From the NCBI GenBank assembly GCA_000173575.1, contig ABYL01000066.1, positions 1-36,852 of the forward strand: DNA of 36,852 nt, read 5' to 3'. This document shows positions 6,885 through 15,472 of this stretch, in pieces; position 1 is the first letter of the stretch, and every line of letters begins with the position of its first letter. The position numbers and the translations under genes were made by a program. The notes under the pieces are model-generated. The model did no database searches. It was not told where the DNA came from and saw nothing but the letters and a program-made list of their open reading frames with translations. Origin of the DNA: Burkholderia sp. H160. Its GTDB lineage: Bacteria > Pseudomonadota > Gammaproteobacteria > Burkholderiales > Burkholderiaceae.

Positions 6885-7862
6885 ATGACGACAGCAATGG
6901 TCAAACAGGAAATCGCCGTGGCCTCGTTCAGCCGCGTGTACGACCTCGATGAGGTCGAAACCGCGCTGAACGGTCTCGGCGAGGGGGCGAACGAGGCGCT
7001 GCGCGCGACCTACGAAAAGATGCTGAAAACCGGCAATCTGCGTTTCTGCGTGAAGCCGAACCGGATGCCGTCGATCGATGATCTGATCGACGCGCTGCCC
7101 AATTTTTCCACGCCGCTCGACGACATCCGCAAGCAGGTCGCGCTGTGCCTCGAAACCGAGGACCGGCTCGAGTTGATGCCGATCCTGCTGCTCGGCGAAC
7201 CCGGCATCGGCAAGACGCATTTCGCGAAGCAGTTGGCGCGCCTGCTCGGCACCGCGTACCAATACGTCGCGATGAGCTCGCTGACGGCCGGCTGGATTCT
7301 GTCGGGCGCGTCGTCGCAATGGAAGAACGCGAAGCCGGGCAAGGTATTCGACGCGCTCGTGAACGGCAGCTACGCGAACCCGGTGATCGTTGTCGACGAA
7401 ATCGACAAGGCGACCGGCGACTCCCAATACGATCCGCTCGGCGCACTCTACGCACTGCTCGAGCACGACACCGCTGAATGCTTCATCGACGAGTTCGCCG
7501 AGATCCCGATCAATGCGGGCAACGTGATCTGGATCGCGACCGCCAACGACGAACGCGCGATCCCCGAGCCGATCCTGAACCGCATGAACGTCTACGAGAT
7601 CCCGCCGCCGGACCACGCAGGCGCGCGGCGGATCGCTCAATCGATCTACGACGAGATCCGCGGCGCGCACAACTGGGGGCTCCGTTTTCCGGAGACACTC
7701 GGCGACGCGACGCTCGATGCGCTCAAGCGTGCGTCGCCGCGCGAAATGCGCCGCGCGATCCTGAACGGCTTCGGCGCGGCGCGCATCGCGGGACGCGACC
7801 GGATCGAACCCGCCGATATCCGCGTCGATTACGGAAACCGCCGAAAACCGATCGGTTTTTGA
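6885..7862 (+). CDS. AAA family ATPase, Lon-ATPase-like, without protease domain
   Basis: 325 residues. Walker A GEPGIGKT at 104-111, Walker B VIVVDEID at 167-174, sensor-1 ATAND at 218-222, the arginine-finger region ILNRM at 230-234, and a small C-terminal lid with SPREMRRAI. The AAA core resembles that of Lon, but neither the Lon N-terminal domain nor the Ser-Lys protease domain is present. It is therefore a stand-alone remodelling ATPase whose client is unknown. The first about 90 residues are a helical region of unclear role. The start at 6885 is preceded by GGGGTGAG; an alternative Met is four codons later. No partner gene lies in the same transcript. Confidence 0.85.
   Translation: MTTAMVKQEIAVASFSRVYDLDEVETALNGLGEGANEALRATYEKMLKTGNLRFCVKPNRMPSIDDLIDALPNFSTPLDDIRKQVALCLETEDRLELMPILLLGEPGIGKTHFAKQLARLLGTAYQYVAMSSLTAGWILSGASSQWKNAKPGKVFDALVNGSYANPVIVVDEIDKATGDSQYDPLGALYALLEHDTAECFIDEFAEIPINAGNVIWIATANDERAIPEPILNRMNVYEIPPPDHAGARRIAQSIYDEIRGAHNWGLRFPETLGDATLDALKRASPREMRRAILNGFGAARIAGRDRIEPADIRVDYGNRRKPIGF
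7844..7860 (+). terminator. Palindrome / weak terminator at end of AAA gene
   Basis: AAAACCGATCGGTTTTT overlaps the last codons and the stop of the ATPase gene, with the T-run running into TGA. A second T-run (seven T at 7874-7880) follows. Stem GC content is low, so termination may be partial. Confidence 0.45.
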
Positions 7863-8210
7863 GGTTTTTGGCCTTTTTTTGCACAAAACCCCTGTTTTCT
7901 GTGTTCGGGATGGTCCGGGGCGGTAATTCATGTGGTGCACGCGATGAATGCCGCCGCAATTATTTCTATTTTGGCGTGGATCGCGGGACAAGCCCATTTG
8001 CACCGACATCGTGTGACCGGCGCGGCTGTTTGTCACTTCTGTCTGTACCACGTCGTACAATTTTATGTGGTGGTGATAAAAAGACATAAGCAGACGCAGC
8101 GGACAGATGCGTTCGACACAGAACGGAACGCGGCGGCGAGATGCCGCTACTGTCTTCCTTCCATCGGCTGAACGAGGCAGCGCGCGGCGCAATGTGCCGC
8201 GTCAACGGAT
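7863..8210. other. Intergenic region upstream of FAD oxidoreductase
   Basis: 348 bp, with T-rich tracts just after the ATPase gene and an AT-rich patch with TACAAT at about 8056-8061 that could serve as a -10 element. No well-spaced -35 and no gene are supported. Confidence 0.45.
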
Positions 8211-9317
8211 ATGGATCAGATCGAATGTGTAGTGATCGGCGCCGGCGTGATCGGCCTCGCGACGGCGCGCGCTCTCGCGGCGCGCGGGCGCGAGGTGATC
8301 GTGCTGGAGGCCGCCGATGCGATCGGCGTGGGTACGAGTTCGCGCAATAGCGAAGTGATTCATGCGGGCATCTACTATCCGCGCGGATCGCTGAAGGCCA
8401 CGCTGTGCGTGCGCGGCCGCGAAATGCTGTATGACTATTGCGCCGAGCGCAACGTGTCGCATTCGCGCTGCGGCAAGCTGCTCGTTGCGACGTCGCGCAA
8501 CCAGATCCGGCAGCTCGAAAGCATCATGGCCAAAGGGCGCGACAACGGCGTGCTCGACCTGATGCGCATCACCGGCGATCAGGCGCAGGCGCTCGAACCG
8601 GCGCTCGAATGCGTGGAGGCGGTGTTTTCGCCGCAGACGGGGATCGTCGATAGTCATCAGTTCATGCTCGCGCTGCAAGGCGATGCCGAGCGCGACGGCG
8701 CGGTGTGCGCGTTCCATGCGCCGGTCGAGGCGATCGAGGCGCACAACGGCCGCTTCACCATCACGGTCGGCGGCGCGGCGCCGACCGTGATCAGCGCCGC
8801 TTGCGTGATCAACAGCGCGGGTCTGCATGCGAACGCGCTCGCGCGCCGGATTCGGGGGCTCGACGCGCGCCACGTGCCGCCGCTTTATTTCGCGCGCGGC
8901 AATTACTTCAGCATCTCGGGACGCGCGCCGTTCAGCCGCCTGATTTATCCGATGCCGAACGAGGCCGGCCTCGGCGTGCATCTGACGCTCGATCTCGGCG
9001 GCCAGGCGCGCTTCGGTCCCGACGTCGAATGGGTAGACGCTATCAATTACGACGTCGATCCGCGTCGCGCGGAGTCTTTTTATGCGGCGATTCGCGCGTA
9101 CTGGCCGGCGCTGCCCGATGGCGCGTTGCAGCCAGCGTACGCGGGCATTCGTCCGAAGCTGTCCGGTCCCGGCGAGCCCGCCGCGGACTTCGTGATCCAG
9201 GGGCCGGCCGCGCATGGCGTACGCGGGCTCGTCAATCTGTTCGGCATCGAGTCGCCTGGGCTGACGGCATCGCTGGCGATTGCGCAGCGGGTCTGCGAGC
9301 TGAGCGGGCGCGCGTGA
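8211..9317 (+). CDS. FAD-dependent oxidoreductase, L-2-hydroxyglutarate oxidase (LhgO)-like
   Basis: DAO-superfamily flavoprotein, 368 residues. The N-terminal dinucleotide-binding motif [14 protein letters not shown] spans 8-20. [15 protein letters not shown] follows, a signature shared by LhgO-type 2-hydroxyacid dehydrogenases, then [10 protein letters not shown] and a C-terminal [19 protein letters not shown], which close the FAD site. Members oxidise L-2-hydroxyglutarate or related 2-hydroxyacids and pass electrons to quinone or oxygen; the substrate here is inferred. Starts at ATG 8211 with only a weak upstream ribosome site. The gene for a high-potential iron-sulfur protein begins 132 bp downstream on the same strand, but a functional link is not established. 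Confidence 0.85.
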   Translation: MDQIECVVIGAGVIGLATARALAARGREVIVLEAADAIGVGTSSRNSEVIHAGIYYPRGSLKATLCVRGREMLYDYCAERNVSHSRCGKLLVATSRNQIRQLESIMAKGRDNGVLDLMRITGDQAQALEPALECVEAVFSPQTGIVDSHQFMLALQGDAERDGAVCAFHAPVEAIEAHNGRFTITVGGAAPTVISAACVINSAGLHANALARRIRGLDARHVPPLYFARGNYFSISGRAPFSRLIYPMPNEAGLGVHLTLDLGGQARFGPDVEWVDAINYDVDPRRAESFYAAIRAYWPALPDGALQPAYAGIRPKLSGPGEPAADFVIQGPAAHGVRGLVNLFGIESPGLTASLAIAQRVCELSGRA

Positions 9318-9449
9318 AGTCGCGTGTGGATCGTACCGATCCGCTTATCTCTACCATTTGGAATATCACGAGCGACGGCTTCGTTGTTATGCTTGGGGAA
9401 CGCTGTCATCAGAACGGCGTTGATTTCAATATAAATGGAGTGAGTCCCC

Positions 9450-9761
9450 ATGAGATCTTCCCGTCGTACGTTTTTGATCACCAGCATCGGTGTGGCATCG
9501 ACACTCGCGCTGTCGCGCCAGGCGTTCGCCGACGCGCCGAAAGTCTCCGAAACCGATCCGACCGCGGTGGCGCTTGGCTACAAGGCGGACGCGAGCAAGG
9601 TCGACAAGGCGAAATTCGCCAAATTCGCGCCGGGTCAGCAATGCAGTAACTGCAGCTTCTTCCAGGGCAAGGCGGGCGACGCCTACGGCCCCTGTCCGAT
9701 GTTCGCCGGCAAGCAGGTCGCGGCCACGGGGTGGTGCAGCGCATATAACAAGAAGGCCTGA
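9450..9761 (+). CDS. High-potential iron-sulfur protein (HiPIP)
   Basis: Periplasmic single-electron carrier with one [4Fe-4S] cluster cycling between +2 and +3; 103 residues. A Tat-type signal peptide (SSRRTFLI then a hydrophobic stretch) ends at about AFA-D, residue 27. Four cluster cysteines are seen: CSNC (65, 68), Cys82 and Cys96, in the classic spacing, with an aromatic Tyr44 before them. The Tat signal agrees with export after cofactor insertion. GGAG lies 13 bp upstream of the ATG. Likely electron partners are cytochrome bc1 and terminal oxidases, from knowledge of the family. Confidence 0.95.
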   Translation: MRSSRRTFLITSIGVASTLALSRQAFADAPKVSETDPTAVALGYKADASKVDKAKFAKFAPGQQCSNCSFFQGKAGDAYGPCPMFAGKQVAATGWCSAYNKKA

Positions 9762-9837
9762 TAAAGCCTGCGTTTCACGTACTTGCAGGTTCGTGCGAGA
9801 CGCGCCGCAACATCGTGGCGCGCCTTCGTGCATTAGG

Positions 9838-9864
9838 GCGTCCGCCGTCCCGCGCGGCGGACGC
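9838..9864. terminator. Strong hairpin between convergent genes
   Basis: GCGTCCGCCG (9838-9847) pairs over ten bases with CGGCGGACGC (9855-9864), loop of seven. It lies 76 bp after HiPIP and 47 bp after the amidase stop on the other strand. No T-run follows, so it may act as an mRNA end-protecting hairpin or a weak two-way terminator. Confidence 0.5.
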
Positions 9865-9911
9865 TTCGCTCATGCCTGAAAACCGGTTGACCGCTCTGCA
9901 CCGCTGCGTTT

Positions 9912-11429
9912 CTAGCGCCGCGCGTTCATCAACGGCGGGCGTTTGTCGAACCACGGCCGTGCCGCTTCGAGTTGCGCGGCGAGTCTGAGCAACGTCGTTT
10001 CGCCGCCGATGCGCGCCGCGAACTGCACGCCGATCGGCAGCCCGCGCGCGTTCCAGTACAAGGGCACCGACATAGCCGGCTGTCCGCTCAGGTTAAACAC
10101 CTCCGTGCAGCCGGCCCACGCGAACGCCTTGTTCGACGCTTCTAGCAGCAGTTTCTTCATCAGCCGTTCGAGCGGCACCGTGGTGATCGCGCGCATCTGT
10201 ATACGTTCGACGGAGCTCGGCCGCATCTCGCCGATCTTGATCGGCGCGGCCGCGAGCGTCGCGCACAGCAACACGTCGTAGCGGTTCAGCAAGTCGGTGA
10301 GGCGCGCGGTGATGCGGCGCTGTTCGTCGAGCGCTGCCGGCAAGCCCTGCTCGCCGACCTTGCGGCCGACATGCGCCATCGCCCACGTCGAAATTTCGAA
10401 CTCGCTGCGCATGGGCTTGTGGCCGGAGATGCGCTCCGCGTTCAGCACCATGTCCTCGGCGGTCAGCGACCATAGCGTCAGGAAGGCATGACGGACCGCT
10501 GCGAAATCGACGCCGAGCGATACCGGCTCCAGACGATGGCCGAGCGAGCTCGCGAGTTGCGCGGCGTCGTCGAGCGCGGCGCGCGCATCGGCCGATAAAG
10601 ACGGGGCCAGCATCGGCTCGGTCACGTACGCGATCGTGAGCGGCTTGCATGGCTCGCGCATCGCGCCAAGGAAAGTGCCGGGTGCACCGGCGGGCCGCTC
10701 GGCGTTGCCCGCCAGCAGATCGAGCAGCAACGCGCTGTCACGCACGCTGCGTGACACGGCGTGATCGATGCCGAGCTCGCCGGCGCCGGGGGGAGCCGCG
10801 CGCGGCACGCGACCACGTGAGGGCTTCAGGCCGAATAGTCCGCAACACGATGCCGGAATGCGGATCGAGCCGCCGCCATCCGAAGCATGCGCGAGCGGTA
10901 CGATGCCCGCGGAGACCGCAGCCGCGGCACCGCCGCTCGAACCACCCGGCGTGTGATCGAGATTCCACGGATTACGGCAGGCGCCAAATAGTTCGGGCTC
11001 CGTATAAGGCATCTGGCCGAGCTCGGACGTGCTGGTCTTCGCGAAGATGTTCAGACCCGCCGCTTTCGCGAGCGCGACGACCGGAGCGTCCTGCGTCGGA
11101 ATGAAGTGGCGGTAGTGGCGGCTGCCCATTGACATGCGCAGTCCCGCAACGGGGGCGCCGAGATCCTTGATCAGGAACGGCACGCCGGCGAGCGCGGCGT
11201 AGGCGGTGGAGTTGTCCGTCCCGTTGACGGTGCTGACGCGATTCGCGTCGTCGCGCGACGCACGCTTGCGTGCCGCGTCGTAGTCCTTCAGAACGACCGC
11301 GTTGATCGCGGGATTGACGGCCTCGGTGCGCGAGATCGCGACGTCGATCAATTCGCGCGCACTGACCTGGCGTGTGCGCACGAGTTCGGCGAGGCCGATG
11401 GCGTCATGAGCGAGATAGTCGGAGTGCAC
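9912..11429 (-). CDS. Amidase (amidase-signature family)
   Basis: Serine amidohydrolase of the GatA/AtzF superfamily, 505 residues, cytosolic. The Ser-cisSer-Lys triad is visible: Lys88 in PFLIKDLG, cis-Ser164 in [12 protein letters not shown], nucleophile Ser188 in [13 protein letters not shown]-terminal half with ERLMKKLL and [11 protein letters not shown] is typical of the family. No gatB or gatC is nearby, so it is a catabolic or detoxifying amidase and not part of the tRNA amidotransferase. The start codon is GTG at 11429, with GAGGG about 11 bp upstream. The amide substrate cannot be inferred. Confidence 0.9.
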   Translation of the reverse strand: MHSDYLAHDAIGLAELVRTRQVSARELIDVAISRTEAVNPAINAVVLKDYDAARKRASRDDANRVSTVNGTDNSTAYAALAGVPFLIKDLGAPVAGLRMSMGSRHYRHFIPTQDAPVVALAKAAGLNIFAKTSTSELGQMPYTEPELFGACRNPWNLDHTPGGSSGGAAAAVSAGIVPLAHASDGGGSIRIPASCCGLFGLKPSRGRVPRAAPPGAGELGIDHAVSRSVRDSALLLDLLAGNAERPAGAPGTFLGAMREPCKPLTIAYVTEPMLAPSLSADARAALDDAAQLASSLGHRLEPVSLGVDFAAVRHAFLTLWSLTAEDMVLNAERISGHKPMRSEFEISTWAMAHVGRKVGEQGLPAALDEQRRITARLTDLLNRYDVLLCATLAAAPIKIGEMRPSSVERIQMRAITTVPLERLMKKLLLEASNKAFAWAGCTEVFNLSGQPAMSVPLYWNARGLPIGVQFAARIGGETTLLRLAAQLEAARPWFDKRPPLMNARR

Positions 11430-11507
11430 GTCGGTTGAGCCCTCGCAGTCGGTTGGCGTGCTGCGTCGAATTCGTGGCCGAACATGCAGGTGCGGGCGTC
11501 GCCCATG

Positions 11508-11537
11508 AAAAAAACGGCGTGTCGGCCGACACGCCGT
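11508..11537 (-). terminator. Intrinsic terminator of dienelactone hydrolase gene
   Basis: A perfect 24-bp palindrome (11514-11537, half-site ACGGCGTGTCGG) runs into seven T when read on the minus strand, 126 bp after the hydrolase stop and upstream of the amidase GTG. It separates the two minus-strand genes into independent transcripts. Confidence 0.8.
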
Positions 11538-11662
11538 CTTGCAGAGAGTACCCGAGTTACGCGCCGACGTGACTTACGTGAATTCGAACGCGCACTCCAA
11601 ATGCGCGAGCTCGCGATCACATGAGCAGCGCGGCGGGTCCGAATGAATACCTAACCCGCGAA

Positions 11663-12361
11663 TTACATCCGCTCGCCGAGGAAGGTCAGCGTGCGGCCAT
11701 GCGCCAATGCCGACGCGTGCTGGTTATACGACGCGCGCTCCGAGCAGTTGAAGCCGTGATTCGCGTTCGGGTAGATATTGAACTGCACGTCGGCGCGACC
11801 CGCGAAGCGCTCCTGAATCTGGCCGACGTCCGACAGCGGAATATGGGCGTCGAGCTCGCCATAGTGGAACTGCATCGGCACCTTGACGTTCGCGGCTTTG
11901 TCGAGATGGTTGTGGATGCCGCCGCCGTAGTAGGCGACCGCGGCGTCGACCGAACCGGCCGCCGCTGCCAGATACGCGAGACGGCCGCCGAAGCAGTAGC
12001 CGATCGCTGCGACCTTGCCGGTCACTTCCGGCAACGCGCGCAACGCGGCGGCGGCGGCGCCGATGTCGGCGACCGCGTCGTCGAGTTTGGTCTTCTGCAT
12101 CAGCTCGATGCCCTTTTCGCGATCCTTGCCTTCATACGTCAATTCGACGCGCGGCTGCACGCGCCAGAACACGTCCGGGGCGAGCGCGATGTAGCCGTCC
12201 TGCGCGTACTGATCCGCGACCGAGCGGATATGGGCGTTCACGCCGAAGATTTCCTGAATGATGATGACGGCCGGTCCCTTGCCGCCCTTCGGCAGCGCGA
12301 GGTAGCCGCCGAAACTTTCGTTGCCGGCGGGGATGTCGATCCATCGCGAAGTCGTGCTCAT
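11663..12361 (-). CDS. Dienelactone hydrolase family protein
   Basis: Alpha/beta hydrolase of the carboxymethylenebutenolidase family, 232 residues, cytosolic. The Cys-Asp-His triad is visible: Cys123 in IGYCFGG, Asp171 in GELDAHIP, His202 in NANHGFNC. Glu37 in IIQEIFGVN corresponds to the residue that activates the Cys in ClcD. The start at 12361 (MSTTSRW) is preferred over the Met four codons earlier because GGAG inside that upstream codon pair sits six bases before it. No chlorocatechol or protocatechuate ring-cleavage genes are adjacent, so a general ester or lactone role is as likely as aromatic degradation. Confidence 0.92.
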   Translation of the reverse strand: MSTTSRWIDIPAGNESFGGYLALPKGGKGPAVIIIQEIFGVNAHIRSVADQYAQDGYIALAPDVFWRVQPRVELTYEGKDREKGIELMQKTKLDDAVADIGAAAAALRALPEVTGKVAAIGYCFGGRLAYLAAAAGSVDAAVAYYGGGIHNHLDKAANVKVPMQFHYGELDAHIPLSDVGQIQERFAGRADVQFNIYPNANHGFNCSERASYNQHASALAHGRTLTFLGERM

Positions 12362-12682
12362 GTTGTTCTCCATTGCCTCGCGCGAATGCCGCGCGAGGTC
12401 GGTGTGTATGAAACGCTCAGGGCCGCCAGGCCCTGCAACGGGCGCCTAGTTTGCCATCAAAAGAAACGGCTTGCAGCGAGGCGGAACGGGGCCTCGCGGC
12501 TGATGCGGCATGGTTCGGTTCTCGTAAGGCGATTGAAACGATCTCGATAATTCATTTCTCCGTGATGACGCATCTGGGTACAGTCAGGCGCAACGGCTCG
12601 CACGCGTAAGCGCATTTCGCGAACACGCTGGCGAGCGCCTGGTTCAGTACATCGCCGGCTTTGTGCCGGATAGGAAACGATC
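12362..12682. other. Divergent intergenic region
   Basis: 321 bp between the hydrolase and the nitronate monooxygenase gene. No gene, strong hairpin or well-spaced promoter is seen. Confidence 0.5.
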
Positions 12683-13786
12683 ATGAATGAAGGCAGTTTC
12701 GTGACGCCGTTTGCCGAGCGTTTTCAGATGCGGGTGCCCGTCGTGCAGGCGCCAATGGCGGGCGGCGCGACGACGCCGGCGCTGGTCGCGGCGGTATCGA
12801 ACGCGGGCGGGCTCGGTTTTCTCGCGGGCGCGGCGCTCGCGCCCGAGAAGATCGCGAGCGAGGTCGCGGCGATTCGCGCACTGACCGATCGTCCGTTCGG
12901 CGTGAATCTATTTGTGCTCGATCCCGCCTCGCCCGATCAAGCGACCGTGCGCCGCGCGCTCGACGCAATCGATCCGCTGCGCGCCGATCTCGGTTTGTCG
13001 CCGGGCCAGCCGCTCGCGCGCTATGCGCCCGACTTTCGCGCACAACTGGAAACGCTGATCGAACTGCGCGTGCCGGTCGCGGGATTTACGTTCGGACTGC
13101 TATCGGCTGCCGATGTCGAGCGTTTGCACGCGAACGGCTGCTATGTAGTTGGGACTGCGACGCATGTTGCCGAAGGCATCGCGTGGCGCGATGTGGGCGC
13201 CGATGCGATCGCTGCGCAAGGCGCGGAGGCGGGCGCGCATCGCGGTACGTTCATCGGTGCGTTCGAAGAGGCGCTGGTCGGCACGATGGCGCTCGTACCG
13301 CAACTGGTCGACGCAACCGGACTGCCGGTGCTCGCGGCCGGCGGCATCATGGACGGCCGCGGCGTCGTCGCGGCGCTCGCGCTCGGCGCGCAAGCCGCGA
13401 TGATGGGCACCGCGTTTCTGACCTGCCGCGAGAGCGCGATCCCCGAGGTATGGAAAACCCGTGTGCGGGGCATGTCCGACACGTCGACCACGGTCACGCG
13501 TGCGATCACGGGCCGTCACGCACGTGGCATTCGCAATCCGTTGATGCAGCGTCTGAGTGAAGCGGAGGACGACATCGCGCCGTATCCGGTGCAAAACGCG
13601 CTGACGCAGGAGCTGCGGCAAAGCGCGGCGCGCACGCAGAACGGCGATTATCTGTCGCTGTGGGCGGGGCAGGGTGCGCCACTCGGTCGCGCGCGCGCCG
13701 AAGCGCTCGGCGCGGCGGAACTGATGGCCCAGCTCGAGCAGGAATGGCGGGCGGCCACCGTGCGGATCGCCGCGTTCATGCGTTGA
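12683..13786 (+). CDS. Nitronate monooxygenase family protein
   Basis: FMN-dependent TIM-barrel enzyme oxidising alkyl nitronates such as propionate 3-nitronate, protecting against nitro toxins; 367 residues. Class I NMO motifs are seen: VQAPMAGG at 21-28, QGAEAGAHRG at 179-188 with the expected catalytic His186, and LAAGGIMDGRG followed by GAQAAMMGTAFL for FMN phosphate binding. AGGAAACG precedes the ATG at a good distance. Monocistronic; an intrinsic terminator lies 160 bp downstream. Some members of this fold are enoyl-ACP reductases (FabK), but the His and the QGAEAG motif favour NMO. Confidence 0.9.
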   Translation: MNEGSFVTPFAERFQMRVPVVQAPMAGGATTPALVAAVSNAGGLGFLAGAALAPEKIASEVAAIRALTDRPFGVNLFVLDPASPDQATVRRALDAIDPLRADLGLSPGQPLARYAPDFRAQLETLIELRVPVAGFTFGLLSAADVERLHANGCYVVGTATHVAEGIAWRDVGADAIAAQGAEAGAHRGTFIGAFEEALVGTMALVPQLVDATGLPVLAAGGIMDGRGVVAALALGAQAAMMGTAFLTCRESAIPEVWKTRVRGMSDTSTTVTRAITGRHARGIRNPLMQRLSEAEDDIAPYPVQNALTQELRQSAARTQNGDYLSLWAGQGAPLGRARAEALGAAELMAQLEQEWRAATVRIAAFMR

Positions 13787-13944
13787 TTGGTTAACCGATT
13801 TAGACCTGATTCAGACTCTTTGGCATGCTCACAATCCTGGACGGCACGCCATATTTTTGACTTGAAAAACCCTTCGAATCACGCCCGGCAGAAGTCAGAA
13901 AAAGCGTAAGTCCGCGCCTGCGGAAAAATGCCTCACTCAGCGGA

Positions 13945-13967
13945 AACCCGCATGGGGCGGGCTTTTT
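13945..13967 (+). terminator. Intrinsic terminator downstream of nitronate monooxygenase
   Basis: CCCGC (13947-13951) pairs with GCGGG (13957-13961), followed by C and five T. It is short but GC-rich and ends in a clear T-run on the plus strand. Confidence 0.6.
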
Positions 13968-14068
13968 GAGCCTAATTCGCCAAGCCACGAGCGGCTCGCA
14001 TAGTAACTACGCTATTAGTGTTGTTCCCACTTTCTCAAAAAATTCCCCCAAATTAATTTGATGGCCTA

Positions 14069-14132
14069 CACTTGCGCGCAAGTACGGTTTGCCAACTGCC
14101 AAAAACAGTCCGGCAAACGTACTGGCCAAGTG
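14069..14132 (+). promoter_or_regulatory. Long stem-loop in leader of the binding-protein gene
   Basis: Nested inverted repeats: CACTTG (14069) with CAAGTG (14127), AGTACGGTTTGCC (14081) with GGCAAACGTACT (14112, one base bulged), and inner ACTG with CAGT. An alternative local hairpin, ACTTG-CGCG-CAAGT (14070-14083), would compete with the outer stem. It ends about 105 bases before the ATG. It could be a regulatory leader or a protein-binding site; the sequence alone does not decide. Confidence 0.45.
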
Positions 14133-14237
14133 CATGAACGATGCAACCGGCGTGGTCGTCCACGGGACTGAGCGACACGTGTAGGGGAAGCGGGGCACAG
14201 GGCGATTACGTTGTTTTGACCGAAACTGGAGACTTAC

Positions 14238-15383
14238 ATGAACATCAGAATTCAAAAGCTGTTGCCGATCAGCGCTGCGGCGATGCTGTTTGCGGCGTTG
14301 GCAACATCGGCCGCGGCCGACACGGTCATCAAGATCGGCCACGTCGCACCGTTGACTGGCGGTATCGCGCACCTGGGTAAAGACAACGAAAACGGCGCGC
14401 GCCTCGCCGTCGAGGAAATCAACGCCAAGGGTTTGATGATCGGCGGCCAGAAGGTCACGCTGCAACTTGACGCGCAGGACGACGCGGCTGACCCCCGCAC
14501 GGCCACGCAGGTTGCCCAGAAGCTCGTCGACGACAAGGTCGTTGCCGTGGTCGGCCACCTGAACTCGGGCACCTCGATCCCGGCATCGAAGATCTATAGC
14601 GATGCGGGCATCGTGCAGATCTCGCCGTCGGCAACGAACCCGGCCTACACGCAGCAAGGCTTCAAGACGACCTACCGCGTCGTCGCGACCGACGCGCAGC
14701 AAGGCCCGGCACTCGCGAACTACGCGGCCAAGGGCATGAAGGTCAAGAGCGTCGCGATCGTCGACGACTCGACCGCTTACGGCCAGGGTCTCGCGAACGA
14801 ATTCGAGAAGACTGCCAAGGCGCTCGGTCTGAACGTCGTGTCGCACGACGCGACGAACGACAAGGCCGTCGACTTCCGCGCGATTCTGACGAAGATCAAG
14901 GGTGAAAACCCTGACGCGATCATGTACGGCGGCATGGACGCAACCGGCGGCCCGTTCGCGAAACAGGCGAAGCAGCTTGGCCTGCGCGCGAAGGTGCTGG
15001 CAGGCGACGGCGTGTGTACCGACAAGCTGTCGGATCTGGCCGGCGACGCAACCGACAACATCGTCTGCTCGGAAGCCGGCATGGCGCTCGAAAAGATGGC
15101 GGGCGGCAAGGCGTTCGAAACGAAGTACGAGAAGCGCTTCGGCCAGCCGATCCAGATCTACGCGCCGTTCACGTATGATGCGGTGTACATCGTCGTCGAC
15201 GCGATGAAGCGCGCTAACTCGACCGATCCGGCGAAGATCCTGGCAGAGATGCCGACGACCGACTACAAAGGCGTGATCGGCGAAACGACGTTCGACTCGA
15301 AGGGCGACCTGCAGCACGGCGTGATCTCGCTGTACAACTACAAGCAGGGCAAGAAGACGTTGCTCGACGTCGTGAAGATGTAA
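14238..15383 (+). CDS. Branched-chain amino acid ABC transporter substrate-binding protein (LivK-like)
   Basis: Periplasmic solute-binding component, 381 residues. The Sec signal peptide MNIRIQKLLPISAAAMLFA.. ends near TSAAA-D (about residue 27). The mature protein starts DTVIKIGHVAPLTGGIAHLG, the type I fold entry of LIV-binding proteins, and contains SGTSIPASKIY, SPSATNPAYT and YAPFTYDAVY. GGAGA lies six bases before the ATG. No permease or ATPase genes are adjacent: the next gene is convergent, so it works with a transporter encoded elsewhere, a common arrangement in Burkholderia. Third-position usage is strongly C/G-biased, suggesting high expression. A strongly folded leader precedes it and two hairpins end the transcript. 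Confidence 0.93.
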   Translation: MNIRIQKLLPISAAAMLFAALATSAAADTVIKIGHVAPLTGGIAHLGKDNENGARLAVEEINAKGLMIGGQKVTLQLDAQDDAADPRTATQVAQKLVDDKVVAVVGHLNSGTSIPASKIYSDAGIVQISPSATNPAYTQQGFKTTYRVVATDAQQGPALANYAAKGMKVKSVAIVDDSTAYGQGLANEFEKTAKALGLNVVSHDATNDKAVDFRAILTKIKGENPDAIMYGGMDATGGPFAKQAKQLGLRAKVLAGDGVCTDKLSDLAGDATDNIVCSEAGMALEKMAGGKAFETKYEKRFGQPIQIYAPFTYDAVYIVVDAMKRANSTDPAKILAEMPTTDYKGVIGETTFDSKGDLQHGVISLYNYKQGKKTLLDVVKM

Positions 15384-15393
15384 TTTCGGTGTG

Positions 15394-15471
15394 ATCGAAG
15401 GCGGCGTCGCGCCGCACTTCGATTCGCCGCTCAAAAGGCACGTGGGCCGTGAGGCTTGCGTGCTTTTTTTT
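15394..15471 (+). terminator. Tandem hairpins with T-run terminator
   Basis: First hairpin: ATCGAAG-GCGGCG paired with CGCCGC-A-CTTCGAT (15394-15423). Second: GCACG / CGTGC with inner GCC / GGC (15438-15463), followed by eight T. The second is an intrinsic terminator for the binding-protein gene; its upstream A-run allows weak use by the convergent MFS gene. Confidence 0.8.
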
Positions 15472-15472
15472 G

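Larger units (their letters stand above)
13787..14237. other. Intergenic region with terminator and folded leader
   Basis: 451 bp. The first part holds the terminator of the nitronate monooxygenase gene (13945-13967). The second part holds a long imperfect hairpin at 14069-14132, in the leader of the binding-protein gene. A 62-codon minus-strand frame here is not convincing. Confidence 0.6.

Noticed and set aside
11621-12550. A 309-codon plus-strand frame opposite the dienelactone hydrolase gene
   Set aside because: Antisense shadow; the hydrolase on the other strand has an intact catalytic triad and ribosome site.
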